This document shows positions 21,882 to 29,444 of a stretch of 39,533 nucleotides of DNA, in pieces (the stretch's first letter is position 1; the number at the start of each line of letters is the position of its first letter). The DNA is from Rhodocyclaceae bacterium (GTDB lineage: Bacteria; Pseudomonadota; Gammaproteobacteria; Burkholderiales; Rhodocyclaceae), in NCBI GenBank assembly GCA_026417115.1, contig JAOADW010000040.1, forward strand, positions 1 to 39,533, written 5' to 3'. A model generated the notes under the pieces. The model saw nothing but the letters and a program-made list of their open reading frames with translations. It was not told the DNA's origin and made no database searches. Made by a program: the position numbers and the translations under genes.

Positions 21882-23500
21882 GCGATGAGCCAGAACACCA
21901 TGAGAATGCTTGCACCAATCGCCAGCCCAGGGGCCTCGAGGATCCAAACCACTGGAGTGAGCACCCCTCGCACAAGGACGCGCAACCATTCCCGTTCGCG
22001 GATGATCGCCGCAAGCGGCGGCGAAATTTCGTAGTAGCGCTCCACCAGCCAGCGGCCCATCTCGTGAGTCAGCAGATGGCGATCTCGGAAAGCTCGCAGG
22101 GTCGCCACATGCGGCTCCCACGAAGAACCATAGGCTGCGGTGGCGATGAAACAATCCTCATGGCTCGCCGCCGTCGCCGAAATGCCCCGTGCCATGGGAG
22201 CAACGTCGGGAAGAGCGTTCTTCGCTCGTTCACGCTTGGCCTCCCATTCGTAAATCTTGTCCTGGGCTGCCCTGGCATCGGCAGGATTCCCGGTGAGCAC
22301 GAGATAGCGCCGCATTTCCCGGATGGCGGCATCGAAATCCGCGGGCCTGCGCGCCATCTCACCTATCAACAAGGCCCGATCATGATAAAGCTGGGCATAC
22401 CAGGGCGCCTGCCGATAGGCCTGCGCATACAAGGCTGCCGCTTCGGCATAGTCTTTCGCATCCAACGCGACTTTGGCTTTGATCAACAGCTTGCGCACCT
22501 CTTCGCCTGCTGCCGGCGGCTGGGGCAGCAGCTTGAGCACGGAAGCGAGGCCCGCGAGCGCTTGATCGCGGGCATCGGCATCGGTCGCAGCGCGAAAGGC
22601 GGCGACAAAAGCGTCGAAAGCCTTGTTCGGGGCGTTTTCCAGGAGCGCTTGCTGGGCCACGGCAAAGTATTCGCGCTGGCGAGCCTTCGCCTGATTTTCT
22701 GCTTCCCGCTGGATGTGTGCGCGCAATGCCGCGACGCTGCCATGAACCTCCCAAGCCAGCAAGCTCGCCGCTCCATCGCCTTCGATCTTGTTTTTTCTTC
22801 GCCAAGGAAGCCATGCGCGCGCCCACAATTCCTGGCGCCTGACGATGTCATCGATCTTCGCCAACCCCTGCAAGGGCTCTCGCGCCGCAAACAAAGGCAG
22901 CGCCTCGTTCAGGATCGCCTGCCAAAAAGGACGATGCGCGATCAGGAAGTCGAGGAACACCGTAGTGCCGTCAATGGACAAAGCCGTTTGAAAATCGGCC
23001 CGTGCCTTTTCGACTTCGCCAAAATGGAGCCAAGCCCATCCCCGCAGGGCATGCGCGATCGCGCTGCGTGCGCCACTCGCCAGGCCTTGGCGTGCCAATT
23101 CAATCGCCTTGTCGTAATCGGCAAGCGCCGCTTTGTCATGACGCCAGAGCTTGACCAACGCCAGAAGGAGATGGCCATATTCGGGAGGCGTCAGACTGCT
23201 CTTGGGCGACGCCAACCGTTTGGCATCTTCCTCCGCCGCCGCAAAATCGCCTTGAGCGGCTCGCGCTATGCCGCGGTATTTGACAGCCTCGTCCCAGAGC
23301 GCATCCGCCACCAGCGGTTCTTGGAAGCCGGCATCGACAAGCCGGTCGAGCAAGGCAGCCGCGCCTGCGTAATCACCAAGGGTGAGCCTCTCGGCGGCGA
23401 GATGAAGATCTTTCTCTCGGTAAGACGCGGCGGTGGCCGGGCCATAAAATCCGCTCACGAAAGCCAGCAGAAACACAAGGAAAATCCGTCCCATCGGCAT
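21860..23500 (-). CDS. TPR-repeat protein with C-terminal CFI-box domain and membrane anchor
   Basis: This 546-residue protein has a signal peptide, MPMGRIFLVFLLAFVSGF. Several helical TPR-like repeats follow (residues ~30-210, for example LAAERLTLGDYAGAAALLDRL, and again around DAKDYAEAAALYAQAYRQAP). Near the C-terminus CFIATAAYGSSWEPHVATLR, then LLTHEMGRWLVERYYEISPPLA, marks the CFI-box-CTERM domain as I know it from NCBI family names. A final hydrophobic segment ends WRRRAA, suggesting membrane anchoring. The ATG at 23500, eight bases after AAAAGG, is preferred to the GTG at 23509. It leads a three-gene cluster of envelope proteins. TPRs imply protein binding; no substrate is known. Confidence 0.82.
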   Translation of the reverse strand: MPMGRIFLVFLLAFVSGFYGPATAASYREKDLHLAAERLTLGDYAGAAALLDRLVDAGFQEPLVADALWDEAVKYRGIARAAQGDFAAAEEDAKRLASPKSSLTPPEYGHLLLALVKLWRHDKAALADYDKAIELARQGLASGARSAIAHALRGWAWLHFGEVEKARADFQTALSIDGTTVFLDFLIAHRPFWQAILNEALPLFAAREPLQGLAKIDDIVRRQELWARAWLPWRRKNKIEGDGAASLLAWEVHGSVAALRAHIQREAENQAKARQREYFAVAQQALLENAPNKAFDAFVAAFRAATDADARDQALAGLASVLKLLPQPPAAGEEVRKLLIKAKVALDAKDYAEAAALYAQAYRQAPWYAQLYHDRALLIGEMARRPADFDAAIREMRRYLVLTGNPADARAAQDKIYEWEAKRERAKNALPDVAPMARGISATAASHEDCFIATAAYGSSWEPHVATLRAFRDRHLLTHEMGRWLVERYYEISPPLAAIIREREWLRVLVRGVLTPVVWILEAPGLAIGASILMVFWLIAWRRRAA

Positions 23501-23656
23501 AGCCCGCACCTTTTCGAAAAAATTCTAGCGCGATTGCCCTGCAATGATCGTCATTCCTTTTCGAGAAAGCTCTCCGATAGGCTCCTTCTTGGGAAAGTAG
23601 CCTGATGCGCTCTCCTGTTCCTGGGCAAGAAGGCGACTCAAACGGACCCCGAACGA

Positions 23657-24190
23657 ATGGAGAACCCCACCCCCATGTTTCGCATTCCCTGGCGCTCTTG
23701 GCTTGCACACGCAGCGATCGTCTTGCTGTTCATGCTCGCGATCGCTTTATGGCAGAACCAGGACTTACCCGATGGGAAGGCCCCTTGGATCGAAGGCGTC
23801 ACCCTGGATGGCCATCGCATTCGCTCAGGCTTCGACCAACCACTCGTTGCCGGCCAGCCAACGCTCGTCGTCTTTTGGGCAAGCGCGTGCGCCGTCTGCC
23901 GCTTCGAAGAGACCTCTCTCGCGGCCTTGGCGCGCGAATGGCCAACGATCACCGTCGCGATCCACTCGGGCAGTGAGGAGGAGCTACGCCGTTATCTCAC
24001 CGCTCGAGGGTTGGCTTTGCCCACCTTGGCCGATCCGCACGGCGAGATCGCACGCACCTGGCGCATCAAGGCCACACCCACGCATTTCATTCTCGATGCA
24101 CACGGCAACATCCGCTTTCGCGCCGTAGGCTATACCCCTGCCTGGAGTCTGCGCATGCGCCTTTGGTGGGCGAGTTTCTCTTCGCCCTAA
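23657..24190 (+). CDS. Membrane-anchored thioredoxin-like protein (TlpA/ScsD type)
   Basis: This is a 177-residue protein. An N-terminal membrane segment (about residues 15-33, WLAHAAIVLLFMLAIALW) is followed by a periplasmic thioredoxin fold with the redox motif CAVC at residues 78-81 within VVFWASACAVCRFEE, and the cis-proline region KATPTHFILD. This resembles TlpA/ScsD-type thiol oxidoreductases that keep periplasmic thiols reduced or assist cytochrome c or copper-protein maturation. CAVC is a variant of the usual CxPC, so redox potential may differ. The start could be the ATG at 23657 or at 23675 (MFRIPWRSW). It stands alone, divergent from the TPR gene and convergent with the OsmC gene. 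Confidence 0.87.
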   Translation: MENPTPMFRIPWRSWLAHAAIVLLFMLAIALWQNQDLPDGKAPWIEGVTLDGHRIRSGFDQPLVAGQPTLVVFWASACAVCRFEETSLAALAREWPTITVAIHSGSEEELRRYLTARGLALPTLADPHGEIARTWRIKATPTHFILDAHGNIRFRAVGYTPAWSLRMRLWWASFSSP

Positions 24191-24264
24191 CGACGCGCCG
24201 CATGTCACGTGAGTTTGGCGGCAGGCGCCTTATGGCAGGCTGGGGAGACGATGCCATGCGGATC

Positions 24265-24714
24265 TCATCGCAGTCGCCTACCCATCGCATCCCAGACGCT
24301 GAGCTCGACGGGAAAGCCTTGCCGCACACTTTGCGTGACGACGCAAAAATCCTCGAATTGATCCAATGCGCGGTCAAGATGCTGCAAGGATTCGGCAGCC
24401 GTCCCCAGCTGCAAGGCTACCGAAACTTTACCGATGCGCAAACGCCCTTTTTCATTACGCACGAATTCGCCTGCGACATCGGCAGTGATCTTTCCCGGCT
24501 CGTTCTTGAACTTGCGCAGCGCAAACAAAAGGCTCGCCATCAAACAGTTGGCGACTGCCGCGGCAAGCAAGCGCGAGGGGTTCGGGCCCGTTCCCCGGCC
24601 AAGCGGCGGGGGCTCGTCCGTCAACAATGCAGGGATCTCGCCATCGAAACGCACGAGGAATGCATAGTCTTCTTGCTGTTCGAGACGGAAAGCAAAAGAA
24701 CTTTTTTCGCCCAT
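24265..24714 (-). CDS. OsmC family protein
   Basis: This is a 149-residue OsmC/Ohr-fold protein. The two reactive cysteines of the family are present at C57 (AAAVANCLMAS) and C124 (EDFCVVTQSVRQGF), in the order typical of OsmC-type thiol peroxidases. RGTGPNPSRLLAAA is the usual glycine-rich segment. Such proteins reduce organic or fatty-acid hydroperoxides in the cytoplasm. The start at 24714 (MGEKSSFAF) has AGAGG 6 bp upstream; a GTG two codons earlier is possible. It sits alone between the thioredoxin-like gene and the small exported-protein gene; no partner is obvious. Confidence 0.88.
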   Translation of the reverse strand: MGEKSSFAFRLEQQEDYAFLVRFDGEIPALLTDEPPPLGRGTGPNPSRLLAAAVANCLMASLLFALRKFKNEPGKITADVAGEFVRNEKGRLRIGKVSVALQLGTAAESLQHLDRALDQFEDFCVVTQSVRQGFPVELSVWDAMGRRLR

Positions 24715-24918
24715 CGTCACCCTCTCTCCCTTTTGTCATCCAGAAAACGGGTTTTATGACATATGCATGGCAGATTCTTTTTGCACCCAGCATGTGTCGC
24801 TCGCCATGCGCCCTACTTGTCACGTCCTGCTCGCAGCATGGATTCCGTATGCACCCGCGACGCCTCTCTGTTTAGGCAGCGAGGCCGCATATCCGCACGA
24901 GAGCGTAGGGTGCCCTTT

Positions 24919-25275
24919 CTATTGGATTAAACCTCGGGAACGCATGATTTCACAGCCGTCACGACGGGGTGCGCGCAGTTGCAAACCCTTCTCGCGAGCA
25001 CGCTCTTCCATGACGCGGCGATGCGCTTCACGAGTCGCTACACACTCTTCATACGTTTTTACGGCATGCATCTGCTCGCGCCATGCACGACGCTCTTCCG
25101 GGCTCATCAGCGCCCAGCCTGGGGTAAAGGTCTGGTCCCACGCAAAGCGCCCGCCGGATCCACTGCCAGGCCCTCCCATCGCAGGGCCCATCTGTGCGTA
25201 AGCCTGCACCGAAGCCAACATGGCCAAGAAACCGAACGCCACGATAAAGAATCCGAAGTGCGGTCTGTTCTTCAT
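24919..25275 (-). CDS. Small exported protein, function unknown
   Basis: This 118-residue protein has an N-terminal signal peptide (MKNRPHFGFFIVAFGFLAML, cleavage near AYAQ) followed by a glycine/methionine-rich linker and a charged helical domain beginning LMSPEERRAWREQMHAVKTYEEC. The MSPEERRAWREQM start resembles the N-terminal part of small periplasmic helical proteins near metal-resistance genes, but I cannot assign a family. The mature protein has two cysteines (around YEECVATRE and DGCEIM). The ATG at 25275 has AAAGGAGAG 6 bp upstream. It lies 151 bp downstream of acr3 on the same strand, close to the arsenic genes; a link to metal stress is only a guess. Confidence 0.72.
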   Translation of the reverse strand: MKNRPHFGFFIVAFGFLAMLASVQAYAQMGPAMGGPGSGSGGRFAWDQTFTPGWALMSPEERRAWREQMHAVKTYEECVATREAHRRVMEERAREKGLQLRAPRRDGCEIMRSRGLIQ

Positions 25276-25426
25276 CGTCCTCTCCTTTCAAACGGGTATT
25301 CATTGAATATAGACGCTCATGCAAGCGTTGTCCTTTATTGCTGGGCGAATCTGTTTCACAAGGCACGCGCATAGCAAGAAAATTTTCTGGGCAGCGCTCC
25401 CTCCGCCAAGCCAAGCCATGTCAGCC

Positions 25427-26500
25427 TCATCTACTGCGCCGCTCATACCACGGCCTGGTAAGGCTGACCAGCTTCACGACAGCCAGCATCGCCGGCACTT
25501 CGATGAGGACGCCGACCACTGTCGCCAACGCCGCCCCCGATTCGAAGCCAAACAGAGAGATTGCCGTGGCAACCGCCAGTTCGAAGAAATTCGAGGCGCC
25601 GATCAGCGCTGACGGGCAAGCCACGCTGTGTTTTTCCGCAAGCGCGCGGTTGAGGCCATAAGCCAGCAGGGCGTTGAAGAACACCTGGATGATGATCGGT
25701 ATGGCCAGCAAAACGATCACGAGCGGCTGATCCAAAATGGCTTTGCCCTGGAACGCAAACAGCAGAACTAGGGTCGCGAGCAGGGCCGCCATCGACCACG
25801 GCGCAACGCGCGCCATCGCTGCTTCCATGCAAGCCGCGCCTCTTTTCAAGAGTCTTTTACGCCAGAGTTGCGCGATGGCAAGCGGTATGACGATATAGAG
25901 GATGACCGAGACGAGCAAAGTGTCCCACGGCACGGAGATCGCCGAAATGCCGAGCAACAGGCCGACGATGGGCGCAAAGGCGAAAACCATGATCGTATCG
26001 TTCAACGCCACCTGCGTGAGGGTGAAGAGCGGATCGCCATTCGACAAGCGGCTCCAGACGAAAACCATGGCCGTGCAGGGCGCAGCGGCGAGCAGGATCA
26101 AACCGGCGACATAGGCATCTATTTGCTCCACAGGAAGCCACGGAGCGAAGAGGTGACGAATGAACAGCCATGCGAGAGCCGCCATCGAAAATGGCTTGAC
26201 CAGCCAATTGACGATGAGCGTCACCGCCATGCCGCGAACATGTTTTCTCACCTCATGCAAGGCGGAAAAATCCACCTTGACGAGCATGGGGATGATCATG
26301 ACCCAAATGAGCAAACCCACGGGGATATTGACTTGGGCAAGCTCCCAACGGCCCAGCCATTGGAACGGCTGCGGCCATGCCTGACCAAGCACGATGCCGA
26401 GGACGATACACAGAACCACCCATAGCGAAAGCCAGCGCTCGAAGAAGCCAAGCGTTGCGCCGGCAGCCGCTTTCGCCGTCACCTCACACTGCGCGCTCAT
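25427..26500 (-). CDS. acr3: Arsenite efflux permease, ACR3 type
   Basis: This is a 357-residue membrane carrier with about ten helices. It exports arsenite (and possibly antimonite) and so completes the arsenate-reduction pathway. WLSLWVVLCIVLGIVLG, NIPVGLLIWVMIIPMLVKVDF and LILLAAAPCTAMVFVWSRLSNGDP are characteristic. The cysteine C142 in AAPCTAM is the conserved one needed for transport in known Acr3 proteins. The gene starts by ATGA overlap with arsC and ends the arsR-arsC-acr3 operon, followed by a 151-bp gap. The name follows the ACR3 family; some annotations call it arsB. Confidence 0.95.
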   Translation of the reverse strand: MSAQCEVTAKAAAGATLGFFERWLSLWVVLCIVLGIVLGQAWPQPFQWLGRWELAQVNIPVGLLIWVMIIPMLVKVDFSALHEVRKHVRGMAVTLIVNWLVKPFSMAALAWLFIRHLFAPWLPVEQIDAYVAGLILLAAAPCTAMVFVWSRLSNGDPLFTLTQVALNDTIMVFAFAPIVGLLLGISAISVPWDTLLVSVILYIVIPLAIAQLWRKRLLKRGAACMEAAMARVAPWSMAALLATLVLLFAFQGKAILDQPLVIVLLAIPIIIQVFFNALLAYGLNRALAEKHSVACPSALIGASNFFELAVATAISLFGFESGAALATVVGVLIEVPAMLAVVKLVSLTRPWYERRSR

Positions 26501-26988
26501 GATCGACCAATCTCCTCTAGCCGTCGCAAGAGCGCAACGCGGTCGAGCTCATCGAACGGCAGCTCGACGAACTGCGCGATGCGCTTTTTCAATTGGCTAT
26601 AGGCGAGAAAGAAAGCTTTGCGTTTCGCATCCTCGTCGCCTTCGACGGCCGCTGGATCGGGCACCCCCCAGTGCGCGGTGATCGGCTGGCCAGGCCAAAT
26701 TGGGCAAGCCTCGCCGGCTGCCGCGTCGCAGACGGTAAACACGAAGTCGAGGACAGGGGCATCCAGCGCAGAGAACTCCTCCCAGCCTTTGCTGCGCAAG
26801 CCCTCGGTAGGCAGGCCTTGCTGGCGCAAAAGCTCGATGGCATAGGGATTGACGCGGCCAGTCGGATGACTGCCCGCAGAATAAGCGCGAAAGCGCCCTC
26901 CCCCCATGGCGTTGAGCAAGGCTTCGGCAAGGATGCTGCGCGCAGAGTTGCCGGTACATAAAAACAAGACGTTCAATGGTCGTTGCAT
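26497..26988 (-). CDS. arsC: Arsenate reductase, low-molecular-weight-phosphatase type
   Basis: This 163-residue enzyme reduces arsenate to arsenite. The N-terminal catalytic loop is LFLCTGNSARS, with C11 and the CX5R signature, as in thioredoxin-coupled ArsC. Two further cysteines lie at C87 and C95 (FTVCDAAAGEACPIWPG), the redox relay of the family. The start at 26988 (MQRPLNVLFLC) has AAGGAGGA 4 bp upstream and lies inside the arsR gene (16-bp overlap). The frame also runs 31 codons further upstream, without family sequence. It is translationally coupled to arsR before it and acr3 after it, giving a compact detoxification operon. Confidence 0.96.
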   Translation of the reverse strand: MQRPLNVLFLCTGNSARSILAEALLNAMGGGRFRAYSAGSHPTGRVNPYAIELLRQQGLPTEGLRSKGWEEFSALDAPVLDFVFTVCDAAAGEACPIWPGQPITAHWGVPDPAAVEGDEDAKRKAFFLAYSQLKKRIAQFVELPFDELDRVALLRRLEEIGRS

Positions 26989-27353
26989 GCTTCCTCCTTG
27001 AGTCTGGATGGTTTCTCGAGAATCGGGCGCCGTTTTCCCATCGCCGTCTGTGTTTTCGGCAGACACGCCAAACCTTGGCAACAGTTTTCGGTGAGATAGG
27101 CAATGAGCTCATCGATGGCCGCGAAATGGGCTGTGTAGATGACATACCGGCCTTGCTGCCGTGCCACCACGAGGCCGGCGCGAGTCAGCTGCGCGAGATG
27201 GAAAGAAAGGGTCGGCGCCGGTATGCCCAGCCTTTCGGAAATCGCGCCTGCCGGAAGCCCCTGGGGCCCCGCCGGCACCAATACACGAAAGATCGCCAGC
27301 CGGGTCTCATGCGCCAGAGCGGCGAGCCTTGTGACGATGATTGAGGCATCCAT
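26973..27353 (-). CDS. arsR: ArsR-family arsenic-responsive repressor
   Basis: This 126-residue winged-helix repressor has a DNA-recognition helix in IPAPTLSFHLAQLTRAGLV and the wing VARQQGRYVIYT. It lacks the ELCVCDL arsenite site of E. coli ArsR and instead ends with cysteines C91, C92 and C97 (TENCCQGLAC). This pattern is known for C-terminal arsenite binding in ArsR proteins of other bacteria. It should release its operator when arsenite binds. The start codon is at 27353 at the edge of a perfect inverted repeat (27353-27376), so it likely represses itself. It is first in the arsR-arsC-acr3 operon. Confidence 0.94.
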   Translation of the reverse strand: MDASIIVTRLAALAHETRLAIFRVLVPAGPQGLPAGAISERLGIPAPTLSFHLAQLTRAGLVVARQQGRYVIYTAHFAAIDELIAYLTENCCQGLACLPKTQTAMGKRRPILEKPSRLKEEACNDH

Positions 27354-27376
27354 TCGATATTTCCAGAAATATCGAA
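27353..27376. promoter_or_regulatory. Probable ArsR operator (perfect inverted repeat)
   Basis: A perfect inverted repeat with arms TTCGATATTT and AAATATCGAA and a 4-bp spacer lies in the arsR-tusA divergent region. Its lower end includes the first base of the arsR start codon. Its position and symmetry fit an ArsR dimer site that would block arsR translation start or transcription. It lies about 20 bp from the -35 element of the tusA-like gene on the other strand, so it may also control that gene. ArsR binding here is inference. Confidence 0.7.
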
Positions 27377-27395
27377 TAAATGATAGCGCAAAGAC

Positions 27396-27422
27396 TTGAC
27401 CTCTGCCCTTTTATGACATAAT
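27396..27422 (+). promoter_or_regulatory. Possible promoter of the tandem TusA gene
   Basis: TTGACC at 27396-27401 (five of six match TTGACA) faces CATAAT at 27417-27422 (five of six match TATAAT). The spacer is 15 bp, two short of ideal. A weaker box, TAATTT at 27419-27424, has the 17-bp spacing. Either would start RNA about 20 bp before the GGAG ribosome site of the 27452 gene. Confidence 0.45.
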
Positions 27423-27451
27423 TTGTATATATAGGCACCCAAGGAGAAATT

Positions 27452-27931
27452 ATGGATATTTCCATCACCCTCGATTTGTCTGGCCTGCCATGCCCGGCGC
27501 CGCTCGTCGGCGCCAAGAAACTGCTCGATGACTTAGCCCCTGGCCAATCCTTGGTGCTCATCTCGGACTGTGCTGGCACCCGCGACGACCTTCTCGCTTG
27601 GTGCCGCATCACGGGTCACGAGCTCGCCGAAGAAACGCCACAAGAAGGCGGCAAGACCGCATACCGCATCCGCAAAATGGCGACTTGCACGGCGCGGCCT
27701 GCGTTTCAGGCTTCCCTGGACATGCGAGGCATCGCCTGCCCAGGGCCGATCATCGAGGCAAGACGCCTTCTCGAAGCTCTGCAAAGCGGCGAGACCCTGC
27801 TCCTCGTCTCCGATTGCTCGGCGGCATTCGACGACATTCGCGCCTGGAGCCAAGCATCCGACCGCATCGAACTCGTCGCCACCTATCCCGCCTCCCGCGG
27901 AGCCATCGAGTTTTATCTTCGTCGCCGATAA
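27452..27931 (+). CDS. Tandem TusA-domain sulfur-carrier protein
   Basis: This 159-residue protein is made of two TusA-like domains (about residues 1-75 and 85-159). Each begins with the strand and CPxP helix cap of TusA: LDLSGLPCPAPLVGAKKLL with C14, and LDMRGIACPGPIIEARRLL with C96. Both active-site cysteines are present, so each domain could carry a persulfide. TusA proteins pass sulfane sulfur to tRNA thiolation, molybdenum cofactor or sulfur oxidation enzymes. Extra cysteines are C40, C51, C79 and C122. There is no signal peptide, so it is cytoplasmic. A strong AAGGAG site lies 7 bp before the ATG. It is divergent from arsR and convergent with the arx operon, so it is probably arsenic-linked by position, but a role in arsenic metabolism is not shown. 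Confidence 0.92.
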   Translation: MDISITLDLSGLPCPAPLVGAKKLLDDLAPGQSLVLISDCAGTRDDLLAWCRITGHELAEETPQEGGKTAYRIRKMATCTARPAFQASLDMRGIACPGPIIEARRLLEALQSGETLLLVSDCSAAFDDIRAWSQASDRIELVATYPASRGAIEFYLRRR

Positions 27932-27934
27932 CTT

Positions 27935-28510
27935 TCAGCGCCTGATGCGTATGCTCGTCAGATAGGGGAAAGCAAGGGTTTTCCTTAGCCATCGTCGCCA
28001 GGCCAGCATGCCGCCAACGGGAAGGATCAAGAGGCTCGCCCATTCGAGCGCACTGCGCAAGGCCGGCGCAGGATGCCGCTGGGCCAAATGGCGAGCGATT
28101 ACCCACATCTCTGTGGCGCTGATGGATGCGCCATTGAGCAGGCGCATGCGCAGAATGACGCCCATCCATCCCGGGAAGGCATGGCCACCTGCTTCTTCAT
28201 AATTCTTCGCGGCGTGACATGATAGACACCGCGCCTCGAGCAAGCGTTCTTCCTCGGGGCGCGCGGCAAGTTCCCTCATGCGCATCCGTTGCGCGGCTTC
28301 TTCCGCCAGGCGTCTCTCTTCCTCTGCTTGCGCGGCGATCAGCCGCTCCACTTCGATTTCACGCAGCTGTCGCTCGATTTGCGACCTAGGCTGTTTTATT
28401 TCGGCTGGCGCATAGGCTTGCCCGTCCATTTCAGCAAGCGCCGACATCGCCGTCGTTGAAAAAAAGAACCAAACGAGCCGATGCAGGCTTTTTTTGCCTT
28501 CATCGAGCAT
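27935..28510 (-). CDS. Membrane-anchored c-type cytochrome, last gene of the arx operon
   Basis: This is a 191-residue protein. A signal or anchor segment (RLVWFFFSTTAMSALA, residues 11-26) precedes an E/R/A-rich coiled coil (about 45-92), one haem c motif CLSCH (residues 95-99) and a compact haem domain (WMGVILRMRLLNGASISATEMWVIARHLAQ). A C-terminal membrane helix (ALEWASLLILPVGGMLAWRRW) completes it. M116 or M122 could be the distal haem ligand. The start at 28510 overlaps the end of arxD by 11 bp and so couples it to the arx operon. By position it may accept electrons from the arsenite oxidase and pass them to a terminal reductase. It is not one of the five arx genes I know (B'ABCD) and may be a lineage-specific addition. 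Confidence 0.82.
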   Translation of the reverse strand: MLDEGKKSLHRLVWFFFSTTAMSALAEMDGQAYAPAEIKQPRSQIERQLREIEVERLIAAQAEEERRLAEEAAQRMRMRELAARPEEERLLEARCLSCHAAKNYEEAGGHAFPGWMGVILRMRLLNGASISATEMWVIARHLAQRHPAPALRSALEWASLLILPVGGMLAWRRWLRKTLAFPYLTSIRIRR

Positions 28511-29345
28511 CAGCAATGCCGAGCTTTCCGGCTGGCAGAGTTTCGATACGCCCGTCATCGGTTAGGCCGCGACAATTCGGACATCGATCGAGATGGGAGG
28601 TTTCAAGTCCGCGTTTGCGCATGATCCGGCGTACCGCGGCAACCACAGCATCTTCAGCATATGCATGGCCGCAGGCGACGCAATGCGCCTGACGTTGCGC
28701 ACGGCGCACGGTGTCTGGCGCCGTTTCCTCTGAACGCCGCCAAGCATCGCCCTCCCATGCGGCGATCGCCGCCAACTCCGCCAAATGCTGATAGGGACGC
28801 AAAAGCCCCAGTTCCTCGCAGGCGTTGCGCACTTCGACGGCGAAACCCGGCAACCAAGGGCGCAGGAAAAGCATGGAGAATTCGCGCGCTTCTGAAGTCA
28901 GAGCTGAACGCTTGTCCTCGTCGCTTTCCGCTGCTCGAGCATGGAGAATGGCAACGAATTCCAACATGCGCGCAAGATGGTCGGCGAGATCGCGCAGCTG
29001 CTCGGAGGGAGCAAGACCATGGCGATCATAGGCCTGTTCGATCAATTTTGCGCTCGCGCCAAACAAGAAGCCATCTAGATACAGCGAAGCATTCAGATGC
29101 ACGCGCACCGGCGGCTGCAAGAACAAAGCGCTATAAGTCTGCAAGAGTTGCAGGTCGCTTTCCAGGTCGGCGAGGCTTGCGCGCAGCCCCTCTACTGCAT
29201 CCATGCAGGGAAATGGCAACTCAAGCGCCAACGCCTCGAGATCATCGGGCAAATCGCGCCGAAAAGACCTTGCAAAGTCGGGCGCAATCGGCGGAAGAAA
29301 AGCACGCGACAACAGCAGATGAAGCTCGGCCAAGGCCTGGTTCAT
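28500..29345 (-). CDS. arxD: ArxD-like molybdoenzyme chaperone (TorD/DmsD family) with C-terminal Cys4 motif
   Basis: This is a 281-residue protein. The N-terminal two-thirds is the helical TorD/DmsD/NarJ-type chaperone that holds the molybdoenzyme for cofactor insertion and Tat export. Family features are FLQPPVRVHLNASLYLDG and FSMLFLRPWLPGFAVEVRNACEE. The C-terminal 60 residues add two CxxC pairs, C222/C225 (HCVACGH) and C255/C258 (DRCPNCRG), predicting a zinc ribbon not found in classical TorD. The start at 29345 has GGGAG upstream and matches family length. It lies 99 bp after arxC and overlaps the cytochrome start. Its likely client is ArxA, encoded four genes upstream. Confidence 0.88.
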   Translation of the reverse strand: MNQALAELHLLLSRAFLPPIAPDFARSFRRDLPDDLEALALELPFPCMDAVEGLRASLADLESDLQLLQTYSALFLQPPVRVHLNASLYLDGFLFGASAKLIEQAYDRHGLAPSEQLRDLADHLARMLEFVAILHARAAESDEDKRSALTSEAREFSMLFLRPWLPGFAVEVRNACEELGLLRPYQHLAELAAIAAWEGDAWRRSEETAPDTVRRAQRQAHCVACGHAYAEDAVVAAVRRIMRKRGLETSHLDRCPNCRGLTDDGRIETLPAGKLGIADAR

Positions 29346-29444
29346 AAAGACTCCCGACGCCAGGTCGACATGCATACCGGTCGAGCCCCAAAGCGCTCGA
29401 CCGGCGACCACTCACAACACTTTATTATGAAAATTACGCCTATC

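Noticed and set aside
22064..23605. 513-codon plus-strand open frame opposite the TPR gene
   Set aside because: Antisense shadow; the TPR/CFI-box product on the minus strand has a signal peptide and family motifs.
25377..25388. Palindrome AGAAAATTTTCT between acr3 and the small exported gene, considered as a terminator
   Set aside because: AT-only stem with no GC core or U-tract typical of an intrinsic terminator; more likely chance.
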